Positions 24,242 to 35,292 of a DNA stretch of 64,000 nucleotides are shown piece by piece (positions within the stretch are counted from its first letter, which is position 1; each line of letters opens with the position of its first letter). The notes under the pieces are model-generated. The model was not told the DNA's origin. It saw nothing but the letters and a program-made list of their open reading frames with translations, and ran no database searches. The DNA is from Marinobacter pelagius. GTDB taxonomy: Bacteria > Pseudomonadota > Gammaproteobacteria > Pseudomonadales > Oleiphilaceae. Location: assembly GCF_900114925.1 (NCBI RefSeq), contig NZ_FOUR01000002.1, forward strand, positions 1 to 64,000, given 5' to 3'. Both the position numbers and the translations under genes were made by a program.

Positions 24242-25462
24242 TCAGATCTCGATACCATCAAGCTGGGCGATGGTGTGAATGTCTTTGTCACCCCGGCCGG
24301 AAATGTTGATGACCAGCATCTGGTCCTTGTCCATTTCCGCGGCTTTCTTCACGCCGTAGGCAACCGCGTGGGCAGTCTCCAGTGCCGGCATGATGCCTTC
24401 TACCCGGGTCAGCATGCGGAAGGCGTCCAGCGCCTCGTTATCGGTCACCGACACGTAGTTAGCACGACCGATATCCTTGAGCCATGCGTGCTCTGGCCCG
24501 ACTCCGGGATAGTCCAGGCCCGCGCTGACCGAATGGGTGCCGGCAATCTGGCCGTTCTCGTCTTCCATCAGGTAGGTGCGGTTGCCGTGCAACACACCGG
24601 GGCGTCCCGCACACAAGGGTGCAGCGTGCTGACCGGTCTCGATACCCAGGCCGCCGGCCTCAACACCATACATCTCCACATCCTCATCCCCGAGGAACGG
24701 GTAGAACATGCCGATGGCGTTTGACCCACCACCCACGCAGGCCACCAGCGCATCCGGGAGTTTACCGGTCTTTTCCAGCGCCTGACGGCGGGTTTCGCGA
24801 CCGATCACTGACTGGAAATCCCGCACCAGAAGCGGATAAGGATGGGGGCCGGCCACGGTGCCAATGATGTAGAAGGTATCGTCCACATTGGAAACCCAGT
24901 CGCGCATGGCGTCATTCATGGCGTCTTTCAGCGTCCTACTGCCACTTTGAACCGCATGGACCTGGGCGCCCAGAAGCTTCATGCGATACACGTTCAGGGA
25001 CTGGCGCTGCACATCCTCCGCACCCATGAACACGTGACATTCCAGCCCCAGCCGCGCACATACGGTGGCAGTGGCGACTCCGTGCTGGCCAGCGCCAGTC
25101 TCGGCAATAATCCGCTTCTTGCCAAGGAAACTGGCCAAAAGAGCCTGACCGATGGTGTTGTTCACCTTGTGGGCGCCGGTATGGTTCAGGTCTTCCCGCT
25201 TGAGCCAGATCTGCGCACCCCCAGTCTCCCGGGTCAGACGCTCCGCAAAGTAAAGCGGGCTCGGGCGACCGACGTAGTCGGCCAGATCCTGATCGAACTT
25301 GGCCTGGAACTCCGGATCCTTCTTCATCCGGAGATATTCCTTCTCCAGGACCATCAGTGAATCCATCAGGGTTTCAGAAACAAACCGTCCGCCGTAGGCA
25401 CCGAAGTGACCCCGTGCATCGGGAAGTGCGCTCAGCATTTCTTCAGTCAGTTTTACAGACAC
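24242..25462 (-). CDS. trpB: Tryptophan synthase beta chain
   Basis: PLP enzyme joining indole and serine to tryptophan. The 406-residue product has the PLP lysine in [15 protein letters not shown], the phosphate loop [12 protein letters not shown], and the start [15 protein letters not shown] choose GTG 25462 because AAAGAGG lies five bases upstream; this start sits 20 bases inside trpF. ATG 25438 (398 residues) is the alternative with a weaker site. The frame stays open further upstream inside trpF, which is not meaningful. Confidence 0.94.
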   Translation of the reverse strand: MSVKLTEEMLSALPDARGHFGAYGGRFVSETLMDSLMVLEKEYLRMKKDPEFQAKFDQDLADYVGRPSPLYFAERLTRETGGAQIWLKREDLNHTGAHKVNNTIGQALLASFLGKKRIIAETGAGQHGVATATVCARLGLECHVFMGAEDVQRQSLNVYRMKLLGAQVHAVQSGSRTLKDAMNDAMRDWVSNVDDTFYIIGTVAGPHPYPLLVRDFQSVIGRETRRQALEKTGKLPDALVACVGGGSNAIGMFYPFLGDEDVEMYGVEAGGLGIETGQHAAPLCAGRPGVLHGNRTYLMEDENGQIAGTHSVSAGLDYPGVGPEHAWLKDIGRANYVSVTDNEALDAFRMLTRVEGIMPALETAHAVAYGVKKAAEMDKDQMLVINISGRGDKDIHTIAQLDGIEI

Positions 25463-26072
25463 GGTGAACCTCTTTAATGAAGTCGGAAATTTTCTGGATG
25501 TCCTTGATGCCTTTACGGCGTTCGACGCCGCCACTGACATCCACGGCCCAGGGTTTCACCTGTGTTACGGCGCGGGATACGTTATCAGATGATAACCCAC
25601 CGGCCAATACAAGTGGCATGGGGCGGCTTTCAGGGATCAGCTGCCAGTTGAAGGACTGCCCGGTACCCCCGTATTTATCCGGATCCCAGGCATCCACCAG
25701 CAAGCCGGCGGCGTCCCGGTAATCCTGAAAAGCGGTCTCGATCTGCCCTTCCTCGCGGACCCGAATGGCCTTGATCCAGCGCCTTCCGAAACTGCGACAG
25801 AACTCCGGTGTTTCATCACCATGAAACTGGAGCAGATCCAGCGGCACTGCAGACAAAACCTGCTCGACAAATTCAGGCTCCGGATTCACAAACAATCCGA
25901 CCGCTTGCACAAAGGGCGGGATGTCACGGATCAGGGCGGCCGCGTGCCCGGGAGAAACCGAGCGCGGACTTGGCTCATAAAACACGAACCCGAGGGCATC
26001 GGCGCCGCAACTGATGGCTGCCGACACATCCTCGGGGCGGGTCAGGCCACAAATCTTGACTCTTGTGCTCAT
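25443..26072 (-). CDS. trpF: Phosphoribosylanthranilate isomerase
   Basis: Isomerises phosphoribosylanthranilate in tryptophan synthesis. The 209-residue TIM barrel shows [11 protein letters not shown] at the start, [23 protein letters not shown] and AVDVSGGVE, all family marks. Its ATG overlaps the truA stop by 4 bases (ATGA) and its end overlaps trpB by 20 bases, so truA-trpF-trpB are tightly coupled. Confidence 0.96.
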   Translation of the reverse strand: MSTRVKICGLTRPEDVSAAISCGADALGFVFYEPSPRSVSPGHAAALIRDIPPFVQAVGLFVNPEPEFVEQVLSAVPLDLLQFHGDETPEFCRSFGRRWIKAIRVREEGQIETAFQDYRDAAGLLVDAWDPDKYGGTGQSFNWQLIPESRPMPLVLAGGLSSDNVSRAVTQVKPWAVDVSGGVERRKGIKDIQKISDFIKEVHRVCKTD

Positions 26073-26977
26073 AGCTTCGGCATCGGCTTTTTGGGATGAA
26101 TATGGGTCGGCTCAATCGGGAGATTGTCGTCCCGCTCGAACCAGGGCCGGACAAAACCCGGACCACATTCGGCTTTCGGGATTCCGTAACCTTCAGGATA
26201 CCCCACATCCACCAGGTAAAGCCCGTCCGGCGGTGCAGTCACACCGGCCACGGTCCGGTCCCGCTCATTCAGGATCGCCGCAATCCAGTTCACGGATTCC
26301 TTTCCGTTGCCGACCGCCATCAGGGCTCCTGCAATGTTCCGCACCATGTGGTGCAGAAAAGCGTTGGCCTGAACATCTATTACGACAAAATCACCCTTGC
26401 GGGTTACTGAAATACTCTCAAGGAAGCGAACAGGCGTGCGGGACTGGCAACCGGCGGCCCGGAAAGATGAAAAATCATGCTCACCAACCAGAGCCTGGGC
26501 AGCCTGATGCATCCGTTCCGCATCCAGCGGGCGAAAGGTCCAGCTGACCTGTCCCCGCAGGATTCCCGGTCGAACCGCGTGGTTGTAGATCACATACCGG
26601 TACCGGCGATAGACTGCCGAGAAGCGTGCGTGGAAATCATCCGCGCCCTGACCCGCCCAATGGACGGAGATATCCTCCGGAAGCGCGGTATTGATGCCCA
26701 TCACCCATGAGCGCAGATTACGGATTGACGGCGTCTCGAAATGGACGATCTGGTAACTGGCATGAACACCGGCATCGGTACGACCGGCACAGACCAGGTC
26801 TACCGGGTGATCAGCCACCCTGGCCACCGCTTTGGAAAGCTCCCCTTCGACCGACCGTACCCCGGATTTCTGCATCTGCCAGCCATGAAAGCTCCGGCCA
26901 TCGTATTCAAAGGCCAGGACCACCCGGCCGTTACCAATCGCGTTGTCTGTGGTCAGTTGCTGTGCTTCGAGGAACAA
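26069..26977 (-). CDS. truA: tRNA pseudouridine(38-40) synthase
   Basis: Modifies positions 38-40 of the tRNA anticodon arm. The product has the catalytic Asp in [11 protein letters not shown], the early [12 protein letters not shown] and later [11 protein letters not shown]. The start is uncertain: there is no ATG before the core. TTG 26977 gives 302 residues but lacks a clear ribosome site; a GTG eighteen codons later (VVLAFEYDG) is an alternative. The fimV terminator ends 26 bases before the TTG, so truA needs a promoter or read-through. Confidence 0.92.
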   Translation of the reverse strand: MFLEAQQLTTDNAIGNGRVVLAFEYDGRSFHGWQMQKSGVRSVEGELSKAVARVADHPVDLVCAGRTDAGVHASYQIVHFETPSIRNLRSWVMGINTALPEDISVHWAGQGADDFHARFSAVYRRYRYVIYNHAVRPGILRGQVSWTFRPLDAERMHQAAQALVGEHDFSSFRAAGCQSRTPVRFLESISVTRKGDFVVIDVQANAFLHHMVRNIAGALMAVGNGKESVNWIAAILNERDRTVAGVTAPPDGLYLVDVGYPEGYGIPKAECGPGFVRPWFERDDNLPIEPTHIHPKKPMPKL

Positions 26978-27002
26978 GGGGAAGTCCGAAAAGGTCTTGC
27001 TG

Positions 27003-27047
27003 TAAAAACAAAGCGCCGGCTTTATCCCGTGAACCGGGGCCGGCGCT
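27003..27047 (-). terminator. Rho-independent terminator after fimV
   Basis: On the - strand, AGCGCCGGC (27047-27039) pairs with GCCGGCGCT (27020-27012), with a smaller inner CCCGG-TTCA-CGGG hairpin, followed by TTGTTTTTA. Confidence 0.8.
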
Positions 27048-27075
27048 CGTCACCTGAAGGCTTGATTATAACGGA

Positions 27076-30000
27076 TCAGGACAGATTTTTAAGGAGATCC
27101 TGCGCTTCTGCCTTCTGGGCGTCATCACCCTCCAGTGCCACTTCCTCCAGGATGTCCCGGGCACCGTCGCTGTCGCCCATCTCGATGTAGGCGCGGGCCA
27201 GGTCCAGCTTGGTCGCAGCCTCATCGGTGCCTGCCAGGAAGTCGAAGTCGTCATCCTCGCCCAGCTCGGATTCGTCGAGATCGACAGGTGCTGGTCGAGG
27301 TGCCTCATCGCTTGCCACAGGGATCTCCTCTTCGGCAGCTTCGTCGGCGGCAGGCGCTTCCTGTTCCGCCAGGTTCTCCAGTGTACCCAGATCCTCCAAC
27401 TCCTCGGTCTCGGCAACTTCCTGTTCAGGGCTGGGCTCCTCGCCCTCTCCCATCACGTCACCTTCCCCAAGGGTATCTTCCAGACCCAGCTCCTCGTCGA
27501 GGGGCGCAGGTTCTTCCTCGCCGTGGTTGGTGGTGTCGGCAGAATCGGAGAACTCCTCCATCAGGGCGAGATCCTCATCAGAGACATCCAGCTCCAGATC
27601 ATCCAGAGAGGACTCTTCCATCTCATCGCCGCCAAGCTCGTCCTCATCAGCAACCTTGTCGAGTTCGGCATCCAGCTCATCCAGGAAGGACTCGTCCAGG
27701 CCGCTGAGCTCGGACTCCACGTCGTCGCCCTCTGCGTCTGCCGGCTTTCCGGACTCGTCCTCCAGCTCCAGAGCGAACTCATCGCCCTGGTTTTCCTTTG
27801 ACTCTTCGGCAGGCTCTTCCAGATCCATTTCAAGGGAGGAGAAGTCGGTCTCTTCGCCCTGGGTTTCCGGCCCGGCTTCCTCTTCCGTCTCGAGGGAGGA
27901 CAGATCGAACTCGATCATGTCGTCCCGGGTATCGGAAGCCTCGGTCTCAGCCTCTTCCGCAGCAGTATCAGACTCTTTCTCGGACTGCTCGACATCACTC
28001 AGGTCAAACTCGGCGAACTCGGTATCAAAATCGCCGAACTCGTTTTCGACCTGCTCTTCCTTTGATGCGTCGTACTGATCTGCCAGGAGCTCGTCTGAGA
28101 CTTCAGCCTCCGCGGACGCTTCTTCCTGAGCGGTGCTGAAGGAATCGGAACGAAGCTGTGACTCAAGATCATCAATGCTCGGGACCGACTCCGCTTCCTC
28201 GAGACGATTGCGCAGTGCATTGGCCTCGGCCAGCGCACCCTCGTCCTCGAAGGCTTCAATCTCGCCGAATTGCTTATCAAAGCCCTCGCGATCCTGGTTG
28301 TCGGCGTACAGTGCCAGCAGTTTCAGGCGCAGATCGGTACGGCTCGGTTCCCGCGAAATCGCGCTTTCCAGGGTCTGTACCGCCTGATCAGTCTGACCGT
28401 AGGCAACATACCGGTCAGCTTCGGCCAAAGCGTCACCGGCCTCAGGAGCCTTGGCTTCGTCCTCACCGAGATCGACCTCGAAAGAATCTGACTCGCCCTC
28501 GGAATCGGCGTTGAGCTCTTCGTAGAACTCCTTCTCCCGATTGGCATTCCGGCGTGCCACCAGAAGCAGGAGCAGCAGCAGGAGAATCAGGCCACCACCC
28601 AGCGCGATCTGGTACATCGGGTTGTTGACGATCATGTCAATGATATTGCCGGGGAATGCTTTCTGCGGAGCCGGCGGCTGTTGGGCAGGCTGGGTCTGCT
28701 GTTGTGCAGGGGCGGCTGCAGCGGCGTCTTGCTCAGACTCCTGGCCGGCACCAGCGACGTCGTCTCCAGCGGCGACCGCATCAGCAGGCTCTGCGCTGTT
28801 TCCCGCGACATCGCTTGCGGCTTCGTCAGATGCGGTTTCACCCGCTGCAGCAGCCTCGCCTTCCTGGGCGGCATCGGCAGAACCTTCTTCCGCTGCACCT
28901 GCCTCGGTTGCCACGTCGGTTTCGGTCACGGCCCCGGCCTGCTCCGCTTCATCACCGGCTGACTCGGACCCGGTAGCAGAATCGGCAGCTTCGGCCATCT
29001 CGCCGGTACCAGCTTCTCCGGATCCGGATTCGGCGGCATCCTCGGCGGATGCAGCTGTAGCCGCCTTACCTTCACCGGGCGCACCGGTTTCGCCTGCTAC
29101 CGCTTCAGCATCGCCCTCTCCGGCCATCTGCTGCATATCGGCAAGCTGACTGTTCTTGAGCTCAAGCAGACGCTGGAGGGTCTCAACCTGATCCTGCAGA
29201 TCTTCAACGCGGCTGTTCAGTTCCGCGTTTTCACGGCGAGCACTCTCCAGCTCTTCCATGGCAACGGCTTCGCCGGCATCCACACCGCCGGGCAAATCAC
29301 TGTCACCGCCGGCGGAACCACCCTCGGTGGTATCCCGGGAGTCACTTTCCTCGGCCACCAGGAGCTTCAGCTCGGCATCCCCGCCTCCAGCTGCAGCCTG
29401 CTCGGTTGGTTGGGCCTGCTGGGGAGTCGGAGTGGCATCCACTGTGCGCTGGGGAGACTGGAATTCCTGATTCTGCTGACTGACGATGCGGGTAGCTTCA
29501 GCCCGGGTACGGCTCTGGATCTGGTCCTTGGTGGGCACCCGCAACACTTCACCGCGCTTCAGACGGTTGATGTTGCCACCGATAAAGGCATTCGGGTTCA
29601 GATCCTGGATCGCAAGCATCACCTGCTGCATGGACACACTGTTATCCGGACGAACGCGTTGGGCGATTGTCCAGAGGGTGTCGGAGGCGCCGGTGGGGCC
29701 GAAAGTATCTGCGGAGTAGCCCCGACCAAGAGAGCTTTCCGCCTCGGCCTGGCGCCGGATGGATTCACTGCTACGGGTCGGCTGACCGGCAGGCTCGGAG
29801 GTACGCGTAGTGGAACCGGGGGCAGCTACCTGTTCACGGACGCCGGAATCTTCGGCATACACGGGCGGATCAACCAGCACCGCATATTCACGCATCAGGC
29901 GGCCATTCGGCCAGCTCAGCTCCAGCAGGAAGTTCAGGTACGGTTCGCGCAGAGGCTCCCGGGAGGAGACATTGACCACGAGATTACCGTCAGTACCGGT

Positions 30001-30255
30001 CACAACCTCAAAACGGAGCTTGCTGAGAAACTGGTTGCGATCCAGCCCTACACGCTCATAGGCGGTATCCGAAGCAATATTCACCAGAACATCGCCGGGG
30101 CTCACTCCCCGGCTCTGGGGCAGAACGATCTCCGCATCCAGGGGCTCATTCAGATAGGACTGAAGTTCGATTTCTCCCAGCCCGAGGGCCTGTGCAACGC
30201 CGGAACCGAGCCCTCCTGCCAGAGCCAGGGCAACCGCAAGCTTGCGTACCTTCAT
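27076..30255 (-). CDS. fimV: FimV/HubP-type polar hub and pilus assembly protein
   Basis: Large inner-membrane protein of the FimV/HubP family, which organises the cell pole and supports type IV pili. The 1059-residue product has a signal peptide (about 1-24), the FimV N-terminal domain (EIELQSYLNEPLDAEI), a LysM-like module (about 188-245), a coiled coil (about 331-375), an Ala/Glu-rich spacer, one membrane helix (about 546-570), a very acidic cytoplasmic region and a C-terminal FimV/TPR motif (LDLARAYIEMGD). ATG 30255 has AAAGGAAA upstream. The link to pilZ in this window is functional, not positional. Confidence 0.92.
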   Translation of the reverse strand: MKVRKLAVALALAGGLGSGVAQALGLGEIELQSYLNEPLDAEIVLPQSRGVSPGDVLVNIASDTAYERVGLDRNQFLSKLRFEVVTGTDGNLVVNVSSREPLREPYLNFLLELSWPNGRLMREYAVLVDPPVYAEDSGVREQVAAPGSTTRTSEPAGQPTRSSESIRRQAEAESSLGRGYSADTFGPTGASDTLWTIAQRVRPDNSVSMQQVMLAIQDLNPNAFIGGNINRLKRGEVLRVPTKDQIQSRTRAEATRIVSQQNQEFQSPQRTVDATPTPQQAQPTEQAAAGGGDAELKLLVAEESDSRDTTEGGSAGGDSDLPGGVDAGEAVAMEELESARRENAELNSRVEDLQDQVETLQRLLELKNSQLADMQQMAGEGDAEAVAGETGAPGEGKAATAASAEDAAESGSGEAGTGEMAEAADSATGSESAGDEAEQAGAVTETDVATEAGAAEEGSADAAQEGEAAAAGETASDEAASDVAGNSAEPADAVAAGDDVAGAGQESEQDAAAAAPAQQQTQPAQQPPAPQKAFPGNIIDMIVNNPMYQIALGGGLILLLLLLLLVARRNANREKEFYEELNADSEGESDSFEVDLGEDEAKAPEAGDALAEADRYVAYGQTDQAVQTLESAISREPSRTDLRLKLLALYADNQDREGFDKQFGEIEAFEDEGALAEANALRNRLEEAESVPSIDDLESQLRSDSFSTAQEEASAEAEVSDELLADQYDASKEEQVENEFGDFDTEFAEFDLSDVEQSEKESDTAAEEAETEASDTRDDMIEFDLSSLETEEEAGPETQGEETDFSSLEMDLEEPAEESKENQGDEFALELEDESGKPADAEGDDVESELSGLDESFLDELDAELDKVADEDELGGDEMEESSLDDLELDVSDEDLALMEEFSDSADTTNHGEEEPAPLDEELGLEDTLGEGDVMGEGEEPSPEQEVAETEELEDLGTLENLAEQEAPAADEAAEEEIPVASDEAPRPAPVDLDESELGEDDDFDFLAGTDEAATKLDLARAYIEMGDSDGARDILEEVALEGDDAQKAEAQDLLKNLS

Positions 30256-30568
30256 GCTTTTTCCTTTCCAGTCTCCGTTATTCGTTACTGCTTTCTTCAA
30301 AACAGAATCGGATGAGGTTGGATGACTTCCGTCTGGATAATTTTCGTTATTATGTCGCGATTTTAATAATCAATTTCGCAAGTATTGTTGATAAAGCCTC
30401 GTTTATCAATCAATCAGCTGCAATCCTTGCACCACTTCTTCATCTTTGAGGCGGAACCCCCTAGCTTCCCTGAAAATAACAGGGGCGGAGGCCGAAATCA
30501 GCCTCCGCCCCCAACCGGTTTTCTGAAACCGGACACAGTTGGCATTAATTACCCCTGTGTAACATTTC
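30256..30568. other. Intergenic region between fimV and asd
   Basis: 313 bases without a gene. The left half, next to fimV, is unusually AT-rich (30330-30420) and probably carries the fimV promoter on the - strand, though no single -35/-10 pair stands out. The right half holds the asd terminator hairpin and a second small stem CCGGTTT/AAACCGG at 30515-30532. Confidence 0.5.
30472..30511 (-). terminator. Terminator after asd
   Basis: A perfect 11-bp stem (GGGGCGGAGGC at 30482-30492, GCCTCCGCCCC at 30501-30511), followed on the - strand by TGTTATTTTC. Confidence 0.75.
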
Positions 30569-31684
30569 TTAACGCTCCTGAAGGATCCGGAGCATGCGGC
30601 GCAGCGGCTCTGCAGCGCCCCACAGCAGCTGGTCACCAACGGTAAACGCGGAGATATACTCCGGACCCATGGCCAGCTTGCGGATTCGCCCGATGGGGAT
30701 GCTGAGTGTACCGGTCACTTTCGCCGGCGTCAGTTCTTCCATGGTCGCATCCCGGTCGTTCGGGATGACCTTCACCCAGTCATTCGCCTTGGCCAGAATA
30801 CCCTCAATCTCGGACACGGAAAGGTCCTTCTTGAGCTTGATGGTCAATGCCTGACTATGGGAACGCATGGCACCGATACGAACACAGATACCGTCGATAG
30901 GAATCGGGTTGTCACTGCGACCGAGAATCTTGTTGGTCTCGACGCCCGCCTTCCACTCTTCCTTGCTCATGCCGTTATCGAGCTGCTTGTCGATGAACGG
31001 AATCAGGCTGCCAGCCAGAGGCACACCGAAGTTCTCGGTGGGAAAATCGCCGGAGCGCATGGTATCGGTCACCTTGCGGTCGATTTCCAGGATCGCGGAG
31101 GACGGATCGTCCAGCTCGGATTTCACGGCGCTGTTGAGGGCACCCATCTGGTTCAGCAGTTCCCGCATGTGCTTGGCGCCGGAACCGGAAGCCGCCTGAT
31201 AGGTCATGGGAGATACCCACTCGATCAGGTCCTGCTCGAGCAGCCCGCCGAGGGCCAGCATCATCAGGCTGACGGTGCAGTTACCGCCAACGTAATCCTT
31301 CACACCCTTGTCCAGGGCGGCATCGATCACATTGCGGTTAACCGGATCCAGAACGATTACGGAATGGTCGACCATCCGCAGGGTGGATGCGGCGTCGATC
31401 CAGTAGCCCTCCCAGCCTGCGTCACGCAGCTTCTGGTAAACCTCACCGGTGTAATCGCCACCCTGACAGGTCACGATAACGTCCATGGATTTGAGAGTAT
31501 CGATATCGAAAGCGTCCTGCAGCGGCGGAACGCCTTCTTTGCCGACATCCGGAGCCGGTTTCCCGGTCTGGGAGGTGGAGAAAAACACCGGATCGATGTC
31601 AGCAAAATCGTTTTCTTCACGCATGCGCTGCATGAGGACCGAGCCCACCATGCCACGCCAACCTACAAGTCCAACTCGCTTCAT
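30569..31684 (-). CDS. asd: Aspartate-semialdehyde dehydrogenase
   Basis: Makes aspartate semialdehyde for lysine, diaminopimelate, methionine and threonine. The 371-residue product has the NADP loop [15 protein letters not shown], the nucleophile Cys in [10 protein letters not shown] and the His region [11 protein letters not shown]. This is the longer proteobacterial Asd form. It lies 133 bases after leuB and ends at a terminator; the leuB-asd-fimV order is like that of pseudomonads. Confidence 0.97.
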   Translation of the reverse strand: MKRVGLVGWRGMVGSVLMQRMREENDFADIDPVFFSTSQTGKPAPDVGKEGVPPLQDAFDIDTLKSMDVIVTCQGGDYTGEVYQKLRDAGWEGYWIDAASTLRMVDHSVIVLDPVNRNVIDAALDKGVKDYVGGNCTVSLMMLALGGLLEQDLIEWVSPMTYQAASGSGAKHMRELLNQMGALNSAVKSELDDPSSAILEIDRKVTDTMRSGDFPTENFGVPLAGSLIPFIDKQLDNGMSKEEWKAGVETNKILGRSDNPIPIDGICVRIGAMRSHSQALTIKLKKDLSVSEIEGILAKANDWVKVIPNDRDATMEELTPAKVTGTLSIPIGRIRKLAMGPEYISAFTVGDQLLWGAAEPLRRMLRILQER

Positions 31685-31743
31685 GTGCGACCTTTGAACC
31701 TCGTTGATTTATGCCCGCCCTCTACCGTTATCGCTGGCAGGGA

Positions 31744-31782
31744 CAGGATGGATGATCCCGCGGCAACTGCATCCTGTTGCCG
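31744..31782 (-). other. Two mutually exclusive hairpins between leuB and asd
   Basis: CAGGATG (31744-31750) pairs with CATCCTG (31770-31776), and CGGCAAC (31761-31767) pairs with GTTGCCG (31776-31782). The two 7-bp stems compete for overlapping bases, so only one can form fully. No T tract follows either on the - strand. Function unknown. Confidence 0.35.
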
Positions 31783-31817
31783 TCGGGTCTTTGTTGGCCT
31801 GAACCGGAATCGCCCGC

Positions 31818-32891
31818 TCAGAGTGCTGCGAGCACCGCCTCACCCATTTCCCGGGTGGACACTTTCTGCGCGCCTTCCGACATGATGTCAGCCGTGCGCA
31901 GACCCTGGTCCAGGACCTTGCTGACCGCCGCTTCGATGGCTTCTGCGGCTTTTTCCTCACCCAGGCTGTAACGCAACATCATGGCAGCACTGAGGATGGT
32001 GGCCAGCGGATTGGCAATGCCCTGACCGGCAATATCCGGCGCCGAACCATGGCAGGGCTCGTACATTCCCTGCTTTTGCGAGTTCAGCGAGGCGGACGGC
32101 AACATGCCAATAGAGCCGGTGAGCATAGCCGCTTCGTCCGAAAGAATATCACCAAACATGTTGCCAGTCACAATTACATCGAACTGCTTGGGGGCCCGAA
32201 CCAGCTGCATGGCGGCGTTGTCCACATACATGTGGGACAGCTCCACATCCGGGTATTCGCGCTTCAGGTCTTCCATGATTTCCCGCCACAGAACAGTCAC
32301 TTCCAGCACGTTGGCCTTGTCTACTGAGCACAACTTCTTGCCCCGCTGCTGGGCCGCCTCGAAGGCCACCCGGCCTATGCGACGAATTTCCGATTCGGTG
32401 TAGGCGTATGTGTTGTAGCCCTGGCGCTCTCCACTCTCGAGTTCACGTACACCACGGGGCTGACCGAAGTAGATACCGCCGGTCAGCTCGCGCACGATCA
32501 TGATATCCAGACCGGACACCACTTCCGGCTTGAGCGAGGAAGCAGACGCCAGCTGCGGATACAGAATGGCAGGGCGCAGGTTTGCAAACAGCTGGAGATT
32601 GGAGCGCAGTCCCAGCAGCCCCTTCTCCGGACGCTTGGCCATGGGCAGGCTGTCCCACCGGGGGCCACCGACCGCGCCGAGCAGGATGGCGTCGGCCGCC
32701 TTCGCCTTCTCAAGGGTTTCCTCGGGCAGTGGTGTGTCCGCCTCGTCAATAGCAGCTCCACCGACCAGCGCGCTTTCAAAGTTCAGCCCCAGGCCGAACT
32801 GGTCGTTCACCTTGTTCAGGACCTTTTCAGCCTCGGCAACGATTTCAGGGCCGATTCCGTCACCCGGGAGCATGAGAATGTTTCTGGACAT
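31818..32891 (-). CDS. leuB: 3-isopropylmalate dehydrogenase
   Basis: Oxidatively decarboxylates 3-isopropylmalate in leucine synthesis. The 357-residue product has [25 protein letters not shown], the metal-binding Asp region [14 protein letters not shown] and the NAD loop [15 protein letters not shown]. It follows leuD after 30 bases, in a leuCDB operon (leuA is not here). Confidence 0.97.
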   Translation of the reverse strand: MSRNILMLPGDGIGPEIVAEAEKVLNKVNDQFGLGLNFESALVGGAAIDEADTPLPEETLEKAKAADAILLGAVGGPRWDSLPMAKRPEKGLLGLRSNLQLFANLRPAILYPQLASASSLKPEVVSGLDIMIVRELTGGIYFGQPRGVRELESGERQGYNTYAYTESEIRRIGRVAFEAAQQRGKKLCSVDKANVLEVTVLWREIMEDLKREYPDVELSHMYVDNAAMQLVRAPKQFDVIVTGNMFGDILSDEAAMLTGSIGMLPSASLNSQKQGMYEPCHGSAPDIAGQGIANPLATILSAAMMLRYSLGEEKAAEAIEAAVSKVLDQGLRTADIMSEGAQKVSTREMGEAVLAAL

Positions 32892-32921
32892 GAAGTTCTT
32901 CCTTAAAGTCAGTGAACGTGA

Positions 32922-33569
32922 TCAGTTGCCGCTGTTGAACAGCCAGGGGGCGGTCTGCCTGCGTTTCTCTTCGTAGTCGCGGATCAGGTCGGCGTCCTCG
33001 AGGGTGACACCGATATCGTCCAGGCCGTTCAGCAGGCAGTGCCGGCGGAAATCATCCACTTCGAAGCTGAAGGATTCACCAGACGGCGTGGTCACGGTCT
33101 TGGCCTCCAGGTCCACCGTCAGCTGATAGCCTTCGTTCTCTTCCGTCTCGCAAAACAGTTGGTCTACCACTTCTTCCGGCAAAACAATGGGTAACAGCCC
33201 GTTCTTGAAGCAGTTGTTGTAGAAGATATCGGCGAAGCTCGGGGCAATAATGACCCGGAAGCCGAAATCATCCAGCGCCCAGGGCGCGTGCTCACGGCTG
33301 GATCCGCAACCGAAGTTGCTGCGGGCCAGCAGCACGCTGGCGTTCCTGTAGCGATCCTGGTTCAGCACGAAGTCCGGATTGATCGGACGCTGTGAGCTAT
33401 CCTGGTCCGGCTTGCCCTCGTCCAGGTAGCGCAGTTCGTCAAACAGGTTCGGGCCGAAGCCGGTGCGCTTGATGGATTTCAGGAACTGCTTGGGAATGAT
33501 CATGTCCGTGTCCACATTGGAACGGTCCATGGGGGCAACAATACCCTGGTGTTGCGTAAATGCTCGCAT
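32922..33569 (-). CDS. leuD: 3-isopropylmalate dehydratase small subunit
   Basis: Swivel subunit of isopropylmalate isomerase. The 215-residue product shows the family mark [16 protein letters not shown] and an N-terminal [17 protein letters not shown]. It starts 17 bases after leuC and must act with it as a heterodimer. Confidence 0.97.
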   Translation of the reverse strand: MRAFTQHQGIVAPMDRSNVDTDMIIPKQFLKSIKRTGFGPNLFDELRYLDEGKPDQDSSQRPINPDFVLNQDRYRNASVLLARSNFGCGSSREHAPWALDDFGFRVIIAPSFADIFYNNCFKNGLLPIVLPEEVVDQLFCETEENEGYQLTVDLEAKTVTTPSGESFSFEVDDFRRHCLLNGLDDIGVTLEDADLIRDYEEKRRQTAPWLFNSGN

Positions 33570-33586
33570 GGTCTCTCTCCTGTGGC

Positions 33587-35005
33587 TCAGTGCATCAATT
33601 CACGGACATCAACGAAGTGGCCGGTTACCGCAGCGGCGGCGGCCATGGCCGGGCTGACCAGGTGGGTACGACCACCAAAGCCCTGACGGCCCTCGAAGTT
33701 CCGGTTGGAGGTGGAGGCACAATGCTCGCCCTGCCCCAGTTTGTCGGCGTTCATGGCCAGGCACATGGAGCAGCCCGGATCGCGCCATTCCAGTCCGGCT
33801 TCGATAAAGATCTTGTCCAGACCTTCCTTCTCGGCCTGTGCCTTTACCAGGCCTGAGCCGGGCACAACCATGGCCTGCTTGAGGCTGGATGCAACCTTGC
33901 GACCCTTGACGACCGCAGCGGCTTCCCGCAGATCCTCGATGCGGCTGTTGGTGCAGGAGCCGATGAAGACACGGTCGAGCTGGATATCAGTAATCTTCTG
34001 GTTTGGCTGCAGACCCATGTACTTGAGTGCCCGAACAATGCCCTCACGCTTGATCGGGTCCTCTTCTTTTGCCGGATCCGGCACGGCACCGTCAACACCG
34101 GTTACCATTTCCGGAGAGGTGCCCCAGCTTACCTGCGGCATGATGGCGGAGCCGTCCAGCTCGACCACCTTGTCGAACACCGCATCGTCGTCACTGTGCA
34201 GGGTGCGCCAGTAGTCTACAGCCTTGTCCCAGGTCTCGCCTTTCGGGGCGAAGGGGCGGCCTTTGACGTAGTCGATGGTGGTGTCATCCACCGCCACCAT
34301 ACCGACGCGCGCACCGGCTTCGATGGACATGTTGCAGATAGTCATCCGGGCTTCCATGCTGAGGCCTCGGATAGCTTCACCGCCAAATTCGATGGCGTAG
34401 CCGGTACCGCCGGCAGTGCCGATCTTGCCGATGATGGCCAGGACCACGTCCTTGCCGGTCACGCCGGGGCCAAGCTTACCGTTGACCTTGACCAGCATGT
34501 TTTTCATCTTTTTCTGCACCAGGCACTGGGTGGCCAGTACGTGCTCGACTTCGGAGGTGCCGATACCGTGGGCCAGGCAGCCGAAGGCGCCGTGGGTGGA
34601 GGTGTGGGAGTCACCACAGACGATGCTCATGCCCGGCAAAGTGGCACCCTGCTCTGGCCCGATAACGTGGACGATGCCCTGGCGCTGGTCCTTGATCTTG
34701 AATTCGAGGATGCCAAACTCGTCGCAGTTCTTGTCGAGGGTTTCGACCTGGGTGCGGGATACGGGGTCGACGATGCCGTCGATGCCTTTGTCGCGATCGG
34801 TGGTCGGGACGTTGTGGTCCGGGGTGGCGATGTTGGCGTCAATCCGCCACGGCTTTCGACCAGCCAGGCGCAGGCCTTCAAACGCTTGCGGTGAGGTGAC
34901 TTCGTGCAGCAACTGTCGGTCGATGTAGATCAGTGCGGAGCCGTCGTCCCGCTGTTTGACGAGATGGTCGTCCCACAATTTGTCGTATAAGGTCTTGCCC
35001 ACCAT
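33587..35005 (-). CDS. leuC: 3-isopropylmalate dehydratase large subunit
   Basis: Iron-sulfur subunit of isopropylmalate isomerase, 472 residues. The cluster cysteines lie in [17 protein letters not shown] and [11 protein letters not shown]; the N-terminal [14 protein letters not shown] is an aconitase mark. First gene of leuCDB, divergent from a LysR regulator 287 bases away, as in P. aeruginosa. Confidence 0.97.
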   Translation of the reverse strand: MVGKTLYDKLWDDHLVKQRDDGSALIYIDRQLLHEVTSPQAFEGLRLAGRKPWRIDANIATPDHNVPTTDRDKGIDGIVDPVSRTQVETLDKNCDEFGILEFKIKDQRQGIVHVIGPEQGATLPGMSIVCGDSHTSTHGAFGCLAHGIGTSEVEHVLATQCLVQKKMKNMLVKVNGKLGPGVTGKDVVLAIIGKIGTAGGTGYAIEFGGEAIRGLSMEARMTICNMSIEAGARVGMVAVDDTTIDYVKGRPFAPKGETWDKAVDYWRTLHSDDDAVFDKVVELDGSAIMPQVSWGTSPEMVTGVDGAVPDPAKEEDPIKREGIVRALKYMGLQPNQKITDIQLDRVFIGSCTNSRIEDLREAAAVVKGRKVASSLKQAMVVPGSGLVKAQAEKEGLDKIFIEAGLEWRDPGCSMCLAMNADKLGQGEHCASTSNRNFEGRQGFGGRTHLVSPAMAAAAAVTGHFVDVRELMH

Positions 35006-35051
35006 GGTTCTCTCTCACTCTCTGGGGGTTTCTGGTTTTGACTTCATTGTT

Positions 35052-35081
35052 GGTTATGGTACTCCCGTGGGCTGCATAACC
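35052..35081. promoter_or_regulatory. Inverted repeat upstream of leuC, possible LysR operator
   Basis: GGTTATG (35052-35058) and CATAACC (35075-35081) form a perfect 7-bp inverted repeat with a 16-base spacer, 47 bases before the leuC ATG. The position between leuC and a divergent LysR gene suggests an operator; the spacer is longer than in a classical T-N11-A box. Confidence 0.4.
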
Positions 35082-35143
35082 TCAATTCATGTTTTTTATT
35101 CTTTGCATTCCCTTTTGGCATATTTTATTTTTGGTGGAAGGGC

Positions 35144-35249
35144 CGGGTTGGGCTGACTTTCCAAAACACGCTCCTTACGGCACGTCCCTGTGACGCTTGA
35201 GCTCCGCCATCCATGGCTCCGCACAGTTTTGGAAAGTCAGCCCAACCCG
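35144..35249 (-). repeat. Long palindromic element, copy 1 (leuC / LysR gap)
   Basis: Two perfect 24-base inverted arms (35144-35167 and 35226-35249) enclose 58 bases. Read on the - strand, the loop shares TGTG..GAGC, GGATGGCG, CAAGC and ACAGGGACGT, in that order, with the loop of the element at 37368-37482, while the arms differ in sequence. Inside the loop, GCCA-TGGA-TGGC can form a small stem. Confidence 0.85.
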
Positions 35250-35292
35250 CCCCCCGGACCAATGTGTGCCACCCAAGAGGAAATATCGGGAA

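Noticed and set aside
27209..28078. Ser-rich 289-codon frame opposite fimV
   Set aside because: The Ser runs are the complement of Glu/Asp codons in the acidic FimV region.
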